From NCBI GenBank assembly GCA_035533215.1, contig DATLUG010000020.1, positions 6,361 to 70,360 of the forward strand: DNA of 64,000 bases, given 5' to 3'. The translations under genes were made by a program, and so were the position numbers. Below the pieces are notes generated by a model. The model did not search any database. It worked only from the letters and a program-made list of their open reading frames with translations, and was not told the DNA's origin. Origin of the DNA: DAHUZL01 sp035533215. Its GTDB lineage: Bacteria; Chloroflexota; Dormibacteria; Aeolococcales; Bog-877. Below, piece by piece: positions 63,601 through 64,000 of the stretch. Every line of letters starts with the position of its first letter. Position 1 is the first letter of the stretch.

Positions 63601-64000
63601 GGCGGCCACACCTGGTCATCGGAGGCGAGCGGCACGACGCAGACCCTTCTCGCGGTCACCTTCGTCGACCCCAGCAACGGCTGGGCGGTGGGGGAGGGGG
63701 GTGTCATCCTGCACACCACCGACGGCGGCGCCACCTGGACGCTCCAGGCCATCCCCTCCCAGGTGTGCAACCCCTACCCCACGTGCGACTGGCTGCAGGG
63801 GGTCGCCTTCCGCAACGCCAGCAGCGGCCTCATCGTCGGCACCAACCAGACCATCCTCACGACCGGCGACGGCGGAGCGACCTGGACCTACGTCAGCGGG
63901 GTCGCTCCCTTCACCACCGTGCCGCCCGGCAACTACAGCCTCGACGCCGTCGCCTACTCCGGCACGGGCGCCGCCGAGGCGGTGGGGACCGCGGGCACCA
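57631..64000 (+). CDS. Giant exported multi-domain protein: GYWL repeats, Ig-like units, Thr-Pro stalk, Ycf48/BNR-like domain (3' truncated)
   Basis: Open from ATG 57631 to the window edge, at least 2,123 residues with no stop. Signal peptide: MRASRRVSSWLAAIATASA, cut near PARASG. Residues ~67-318: six repeats of exactly 42 residues beginning GYWL with VVGFGDAR inside. Then one Ig-like (He_PIG) unit (LAPYAWSILAGQLPGGLLLD, IEGTPDQ); a ~480-residue beta-rich region without recognised family (~410-890); about ten more He_PIG units (e.g. LPSAEIGARY, GGVAPYTW, LPSGLSIDSATGAITGTP); a Thr-Pro stalk (~1904-1960); and a Ycf48/BNR-like end (WAVGDGGTILASTDGGHTW, GWAVGEGGVILHTTDGGATW). Surface-attached or secreted; adhesion or glycan binding is inferred. 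Confidence 0.9.
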   Translation, partial: MRASRRVSSWLAAIATASALTTVLTGLVPARASGTAPPSPPLPRPPRVAAGGRPAHATHRRLPRPSGYWLEAADGSVVAFGGATALPPAGGRRPPAPAVGIATTPDRRGYWLVGRGGAVVAFGDARAYGSVVERRPAAPVVGIAATPDGHGYWLVSRSGAVLGFGDARVFAPREGRRPTGPVVGMAATARGRGYWLATAGGAVVGFGDARGYRSVAERRRGAPVVAIAATPDGRGYWLARRDGTVVGFGDARVYASVTGRRPTGPVAAIAATPNGRGYWLATRGGTVVGFGDAIVYGPAGGRRPAGPVVGLAASGAPRAAGLLTLRTSSLPSAAIRRSYRARLSASGGLAPYAWSILAGQLPGGLLLDAAAGVIEGTPDQAAVAPLTIGVTDRQGARATSQLTLVVGLTRITLPPGQGTLAVSLGQLPAGRAARITVHGPNGFSTSVTGTTELGVATGAYTVSAAAVDDGTDTFYPTVTGSPAPVVAGRLAIVGVSYLTEIADTTTVVPASQLIDLRSVSPGESSFVFAPPPPSLVGVGPGDIIVGTPSPAATQGFLRRVTSASEADGELILATTRATLTDAVLRGAFDVSWPTTALSAHEARRLLPTVTGSAVRRAAAPRSATERASSSSSSLPGQFTLGAGGAPACGLTGNVAPDFTLTPHLDASWTFPTHVQADAYLELAASVSTTTNVATGIVCQKTLPLWGPQPVGIPDIQFSIGPVPVDISILLELDLTVKVQANLPITMPTETQGFDLQVGASYDSQRSPNFQPINTFTPLNSVAAPPAASGYLKVAVGPKVTFAFYCYALPDGVVNPLGCQNSGVIIGPQVGLDGFVKLQFSASHPIWQVQVGLEASIGFTLSTPIFSLNAQLTIPIFTATLAAEPPVITTTALPQVETGHLGSPYTVSLDGKGYTGQPSYWGPPPASPPVVPLSWSLGGCQTPVYGTGPGTYPINGAIPNTGPPLRLVGVASDGTLTLPDDIPAADAGMTLNVQVSVTDALNQCTQATLTIPILAGPTNMTYPLANPELGAPYANALQLALWGLYNPFQGGTPPYTCTFPSGPVTALGLQVSQSWPPTVDDCAVTGTPVLPADPTILGGGEQPMSVEDARQGTATDTLVLGAVALPVDACTFNYLRGDQCTQLQSQSPTTAVAEDGVPFTASLIASDGVLPYVWRPDAPGAPCGSYDPGNLPPGLSLSADGVLSGTPQAPGGGVTGPIDAAIPASVSDGAGGCATTTLYLDVVPAPSITTATLPSAEIGARYTSGPLAVRGGVAPYTWQAQTVTDASGASVPLPSGLSIDSATGAITGTPMAGGDGTYTVEVSVTDGENGQATRSLTLTVAPPLLITSPVQLPPASNGGFYTTTLAASGGTGPRRWTVEYGYALPFGLHLLPDGTITGTVARLDATTVVRVYVSDGGGGSAVATVVIPVGAAITTMSLASAEVGVPYSATLAAAGGRPPYRWSLAPTSAPLPAGLGLSGSGQIQGTPTAASGPYPVQLEVVDTVGAHWTSALVLQLQAGPAVTLALPAADVGVGYSAAPEVAGGLAPFDWSAVPPLVARAGVGFGPPILPPGLALDRAGVVTGTAGDVYGTPTRTGTYPITLKVVDAASVAAAASTVLTVVADPAIITTQLPGASVGAPYHAALAATGGVTTATWPYRWSLAPTDHLPDGLSLSPLGTISGTPSRSAPRGVFVLHVTVLDYWGASARAVLRLYLEPALVLSAKALPEGEVGVPYQARLRASGGTHPYTWSSRGTLPAGISRNLVVPTLGGIPTRSGLFSFELCATDLRGLSACTSRGLNIVPAVGIATSFLPTVTAGQQLAVTLAAAAGEPGVSGYQWTLPSTATAAGYPVPAWLTLTARGTLVGRAPAGAAAQSVAVPLQVTDSLGGVSTRTLTLRVGPGSGSPTPTATGTPGPTPTPTTAPTPTPTPTPTATPTPTPTPTPTPTPTPTPTPTPSPTPTPPAGTLHGVSCPYGSLCWAVGDGGTILASTDGGHTWSSEASGTTQTLLAVTFVDPSNGWAVGEGGVILHTTDGGATWTLQAIPSQVCNPYPTCDWLQGVAFRNASSGLIVGTNQTILTTGDGGATWTYVSGVAPFTTVPPGNYSLDAVAYSGTGAAEAVGTAGT
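57829..58584 (+). repeat. Six tandem 126-bp repeats encoding GYWL units
   Basis: The codons for Gly-Tyr-Trp-Leu start at 57829, 57955, 58081, 58207, 58333 and 58459, an exact 126-base (42-residue) period. Each unit has GYWL, a Gly-rich turn, VVGFGDA, an aromatic or Arg, then RRPxGPVVGIAATPDG. Six such blades could close a small beta-propeller. Confidence 0.92.
63340..63513 (+). repeat. Thr-Pro stalk-coding repeat
   Basis: Alternating CCG/CCC/CCA and ACG/ACC/ACA codons give about 58 residues of nearly pure (Thr-Pro)n between the last Ig-like unit and the Ycf48/BNR-like domain. Typical of extended, possibly O-glycosylated, linkers in exported proteins. Confidence 0.9.

Noticed and set aside
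59518..63609. Very long minus-strand open frame (over 1,300 codons) opposite the giant protein
   Set aside because: Its translation is Gly/Arg/His-rich shadow sequence without domains; the plus strand in frame with ATG 57631 has a signal peptide, repeats and Ig-like units.

Overview
The window is a 64-kb piece of a very GC-rich bacterial chromosome (roughly three quarters G+C by eye, codon third positions almost always G or C). Gene content points to a free-living, aerobic, heterotrophic, Gram-positive-type bacterium of the Actinobacteria / Dormibacterota (AD3) / Chloroflexi neighbourhood: an Mtr4/HelY-type DEIH helicase beside lgt, a DUF4081-GNAT protein, a YlxP protein, an arg operon with its own argR, and an A2-type haem-copper oxidase. 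The exact phylum is an inference. No insertion sequence, integrase, phage gene, CRISPR array or rRNA was seen; this is mostly compact chromosomal backbone with many 1- to 4-base gene overlaps.

Layout. 1-9.5 kb: end of a Pro/Thr-rich protein; a minus-strand Rieske-like / Ppx-GppA / PHP group; two small plus-strand genes; leucyl aminopeptidase; a four-gene minus-strand operon (unknown protein, nicotinate phosphoribosyltransferase, NUDIX, metallo-beta-lactamase-fold); biotin ligase; a 105-aa unknown protein. 9.6 kb: tRNA-Arg(CCG). 10-18 kb: a PhnB-like protein without an ordinary start codon, aconitase (minus), then a cytochrome c oxidase operon (ctaC, ctaD, ctaA and three small membrane proteins) and a membrane protein built from repeated two-helix units. 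18.9-23.3 kb: aminotransferase, PIG-L deacetylase, uracil-DNA-glycosylase-like protein and several unknowns. 23.4-28.8 kb: a WbpB/E/D-like nucleotide-sugar cluster with a GT2 and a separate polytopic glycosyltransferase. 29.7-33.9 kb: ylxP-lgt-helicase-GNAT operon. 34-38.6 kb: a broken MFS exporter, an MBL-fold protein, ParA, a TPR protein and a DUF4081-GNAT. 38.7-46.3 kb: argC-J-B-D-R-G-H, without argF. 46.4-51.4 kb: a large universal-stress / PCP_red / zinc-ribbon fusion, a flavin-binding protein and a FUSC-type membrane protein. 51.6-54 kb: dus, zinc-ribbon, AraC and VOC operon. 54.5-64 kb: a 943-aa LuxR-type ATPase regulator, a 67-aa protein, and an exported giant protein (more than 2,100 residues, running off the window) with six 42-residue repeats, about eleven Ig-like units, a Thr-Pro stalk and a Ycf48/BNR-like domain.

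How the genes fit together. The arg genes form almost the whole acetyl-cycle pathway to arginine, with the regulator inside the operon. The cox genes make a terminal oxidase and its haem A cofactor. The Wbp-like genes would make a 2,3-diamino sugar acid for a surface glycan. A recurrent feature is a -10-like hexamer only 6 to 10 bases before a start codon, which suggests frequent leaderless mRNAs and also decides several start calls. The most unusual items are the stress-protein fusion (46445-48451), the giant exported protein with its coupled small gene (57428-64000), a Rieske-fold protein without its histidine ligands (2357-2686), and the repeat-built membrane protein (17771-18901).
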